DNA of 7,789 nt, taken from positions 1-7,789 of the forward strand of contig JAXGTD010000166.1 in NCBI GenBank assembly GCA_040775095.1, in the 5' to 3' direction. The translations under genes and the position numbers were made by a program. The stretch comes from JAXGTD01 sp040775095 (GTDB lineage Bacteria; Pseudomonadota; Gammaproteobacteria; Chromatiales; Chromatiaceae). The notes beneath the pieces were generated by a model that was given only the letters and a program-made list of their open reading frames with translations, made no database searches and was not told the origin of the DNA. This document shows positions 5,954 through 7,789 of the stretch, in pieces. How positions within the stretch are numbered: position 1 is the stretch's first letter; every line of letters starts with the position of its first letter.

Positions 5954-6856
5954 ATGTCTCACTTCCCTCGCATTCTCCTCATTGGTTCGGACGGCCAGGT
6001 CGGATGGGAGCTGCGCCGCTCCCTGGCCCCGGTGGGTCAGGTGATCGCCGCGTCATTGGGCGGAGAGCTTGGTCCGTCGGTCGATCTCCTCGACAACGCG
6101 TCGGTGCGGCGGCTATTCCGTGAGACGGAACCGGACATGGTGGTCAACGCGGCCGCCTATACCGCGGTCGACAAGGCCGAGGCCGATGGCGCGCTTGCAC
6201 AGGCGATCAATGCCGATGCGCTGGGTCTGATCGCTGAGCTCGCGGCGGCTTCCCGCATCCCGGTGGTGCACTATTCGACCGACTTCGTGTTCTCCGGTGA
6301 TACCGACCGCCCGTACCGGGAGGAGGATCCCCCGAATCCCGTGTCGGTATACGGCGAGACCAAGCTCGCGGGCGAGCGGGCCCTGCTCGAGTCCGACGCC
6401 GATGCCCTGGTGTTTCGCACGGCCTGGGTCTATGGCGTTCGGGGCAACAACTTTCTGCTTACGATGCTCAAGCTCTTCCGAGAGCGGACCGAGCTACGTG
6501 TGGTCAATGATCAGATCGGTACACCAACCTGGAGCCGGATGCTCGCGGAGGTCACCGCGCAGATCCTGTATCGTGTGGCCGTCGGTGATCTGGACATGGG
6601 GCGCATCAAGGGGCTGTATCACGTCACCAGTGCCGGGGCGACGTCCTGGTACGGCTTTGCGGAGGCCATCCGCGAGGCATCTCAGGACCGCTGCCGGTTG
6701 GTGCCGATCCCAACGAGCGAGTATCCGGCCCCGGCCCGGCGCCCGGCCTATTCAGTGCTCGACACGCGCCGCTTCCGCGAGACCTTTCATCTGACACTGC
6801 CGGATTGGCGCCAGTCCCTCTCGCTGTGTCTGGCAGATCTGCGCAGGACTCTCTAA
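5954..6856 (+). CDS. rfbD: dTDP-4-dehydrorhamnose reductase RmlD
   Basis: 300-residue cytoplasmic extended SDR that reduces dTDP-4-dehydro-beta-L-rhamnose to dTDP-L-rhamnose with NAD(P)H, the last step of nucleotide-activated rhamnose synthesis for O-antigen and other surface glycans. Visible motifs are the nucleotide-binding loop GSDGQVG (11-17), NAAAYTAVDKAE (65-76), HYSTDFVFSGD (catalytic T109/D110), YGETK (catalytic Y133 and K137), RTAWVYG (155-161), NDQIGTPTW and RPAYSVLD (263-270). Length is normal. The ATG fits the family N-terminus (MSHFPRILLIGSDGQ), though only a weak GGA lies ahead of it; the frame stays open further upstream but that extension is not family-like. No rmlA, rmlB or rmlC is in the window, so it is detached from the usual cluster. 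Its TAA stop directly abuts the left end of repeat D. Confidence 0.95.
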   Translation: MSHFPRILLIGSDGQVGWELRRSLAPVGQVIAASLGGELGPSVDLLDNASVRRLFRETEPDMVVNAAAYTAVDKAEADGALAQAINADALGLIAELAAASRIPVVHYSTDFVFSGDTDRPYREEDPPNPVSVYGETKLAGERALLESDADALVFRTAWVYGVRGNNFLLTMLKLFRERTELRVVNDQIGTPTWSRMLAEVTAQILYRVAVGDLDMGRIKGLYHVTSAGATSWYGFAEAIREASQDRCRLVPIPTSEYPAPARRPAYSVLDTRRFRETFHLTLPDWRQSLSLCLADLRRTL

Positions 6857-7008
6857 GGAGACGCTGATCAAATGCCTTCCGGGCACTTGATCGGCTCGCA
6901 CCTCGCGAGGCACGACTCGCGAGGTGCTCCATTTTCAAGCGCTTGCCGCGCTCAAAAATGCCGGGCCTTGCGTGGCCCGGGCGGGAAACGCTGTAAATCA
7001 GCGTTTCC
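6857..7008 (+). repeat. Structured dispersed repeat, copy D (152 bp, best-folded copy)
   Basis: Left end GGAGACGCTGATCAAATG; right end inverted GGAAACGCTGATTTAC. Five consecutive hairpins fill nearly its whole length: 6866-6876/6882-6892 (11 bp, one mismatch), 6898-6909/6916-6927 (perfect 12 bp), 6932-6942/6948-6958 (11 bp, two A/C mismatches that become G-U pairs on the minus-strand RNA), 6961-6967/6974-6980 (perfect 7 bp) and 6984-6993/6999-7008 (perfect 10 bp, GGAAACGCTG/CAGCGTTTCC). If the ends are taken as AGGA...TCCT, both sides are flanked by TA (6854-6855 and 7010-7011), a possible 2-bp target duplication. It lies between convergent genes, begins at the rmlD stop codon, and could block read-through in both directions. 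Confidence 0.85.
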
Positions 7009-7071
7009 TTAAGGCTGCGGCTGGCCAGAGCGTCCGCGGTGCGGTCGTGCGCTGCACGTGTGAACGCCTGA

Positions 7072-7734
7072 TCAGCGCGGATCGAATCGATATTCCAGCA
7101 GATCGATGTCGCGGGCAAAATAGTTGGCGACCAACTCGGCGGTATTCGTGTCGTAGTATCGGCGGTAGTCGCTGTCGCGTTCGGTTGCCTGACGGCGATG
7201 CGGCAGGGCAGGCGGCTGGATGCCGATGCGCCGGCAGGCGGTCTCGAAGTCCGCGTTCAGCTGCTCGTAGCGGCCAATGAAGTCCACGCACAGCCGCCCA
7301 TGGAGGTCGATCAGATAGTCGCTCTGCAACTCGATGGAGGTGTCGACGTGGTACTGATAGGGGCGGTCCGGGTCCAGCTTCCAGCGCAGAAAGTCGTCGA
7401 AGCGCTCGTGTCCGCCGAGATATTGCGGACGCTCGCGACGGATGTGGTGGAAGGAGCTCACCTGTAGATCCCAGGGGTTGCGCACGAACGCGAACTTGAA
7501 CAGCCCCGCGAAGAATTCCCGCGGAAGCAGCTCTTTGGCGGCGATCACCTTGGCGTGGCGCGGCAGTTTGGTGGCGATTCGATGGCCGCTCAGGTGGCTG
7601 AAGCGCGAGCACAGAAACATCGGCCAGTACCACGGGTCTGCCCAACGCTGACGCTCCAACGCGGCCCGCACACTGGTCCCACCGGTCTTGGCGATGTGGA
7701 TGAACAGGAAGCGGTGCTTGATGGACAGCAGCAT
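7072..7734 (-). CDS. Sulfotransferase family 2-type protein (PAPS-dependent)
   Basis: 220-residue predicted sulfotransferase of the carbohydrate/heparan-sulfate type. The 5'-phosphosulfate loop is FIHIAKTGGTSVRAAL, with K16 and the G18-G19-T20-S21 segment. The 3'-phosphate region is FAFVRNPWDLQVSSFHH (R85-N86-P87, S93/S94). The tail YYDTNTAELVANYFARDIDLLEYRFD is typical of the bacterial members. Such enzymes move sulfate from PAPS to a hydroxyl or amino group of a glycan or small molecule; the acceptor here is unknown. No signal peptide or membrane segment is evident, so it is probably cytoplasmic. The ATG fits the usual N-terminus, though no good ribosome site precedes it. It converges on rmlD across repeat D. 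Surface polysaccharide sulfation is a plausible but unproven link. Confidence 0.88.
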   Translation of the reverse strand: MLLSIKHRFLFIHIAKTGGTSVRAALERQRWADPWYWPMFLCSRFSHLSGHRIATKLPRHAKVIAAKELLPREFFAGLFKFAFVRNPWDLQVSSFHHIRRERPQYLGGHERFDDFLRWKLDPDRPYQYHVDTSIELQSDYLIDLHGRLCVDFIGRYEQLNADFETACRRIGIQPPALPHRRQATERDSDYRRYYDTNTAELVANYFARDIDLLEYRFDPR

Positions 7735-7789
7735 GGATGGATTCTAGCGCTTCGGGTGCTTGCATGCCTGGGGCAAATGGGCCCCGGAC

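Noticed and set aside
6984..7008. Perfect 10-bp hairpin as an intrinsic terminator for rmlD
   Set aside because: Only two Ts follow the stem on the plus strand, no U-tract; the hairpin is better explained as the right end of repeat D. A termination effect remains possible but is not shown.
1..7789. CRISPR array, tRNA, rRNA or integrase-type mobile element
   Set aside because: No regularly spaced direct repeats, no cloverleaf or rRNA-like segment, and no recognisable transposase or integrase reading frame were found on either strand.

Overview
This GC-rich chromosomal segment looks gammaproteobacterial. That rests on three things: a close YajR homologue directly upstream of ssb, a YciK-type short-chain dehydrogenase, and a single-strand binding protein with the DDDIPF tail. 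The genus cannot be fixed from sequence alone; a Chromatiales/Ectothiorhodospiraceae-like bacterium is a guess.

Layout, left to right. Bases 1-791 hold no convincing gene but contain a small MITE-like insertion (212-408): its ends are inverted repeats and it is flanked by an exact 11-bp direct repeat. A YciK-like dehydrogenase is on the minus strand (792-1523). A gene-free kilobase (1524-2566) carries two copies of a structured repeat plus fragments of its ends. The plus-strand genes follow: an orphan NarL/FixJ-type response regulator (2567-3181), the MFS transporter YajR (3305-4693), ssb (4933-5433) and rmlD/rfbD (5954-6856). A minus-strand PAPS-type sulfotransferase (7072-7734) converges on rmlD. 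The 520 bases between ssb and rmlD hold at most a 33-codon ORF with a palindrome.

The most notable feature is a dispersed repeat family with four copies in under 8 kb: A 1708-1822, B 2304-2454, C 4725-4873 and D 6857-7008. A and B lie in the opposite orientation to C and D. Copies share ends of the type GGAAACGCTGATCAAATG and its inverse. The three full copies (149-152 bp) fold, by hand pairing, into five consecutive hairpins in the same order. Several stems keep pairing while their sequence changes, so structure seems to be conserved. Copy A lacks about 37 bp, including one complete hairpin. The copies sit in intergenic space: upstream of the regulator, between yajR and ssb, and between the converging rmlD and sulfotransferase genes. 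No transposase is present, so these are non-autonomous.

The genes do not form one pathway. YajR and SSB are housekeeping or membrane functions in a conserved neighbourhood. RmlD (dTDP-rhamnose synthesis) and the sulfotransferase could both act on cell-surface polysaccharide, but they are convergently transcribed and separated by repeat D.
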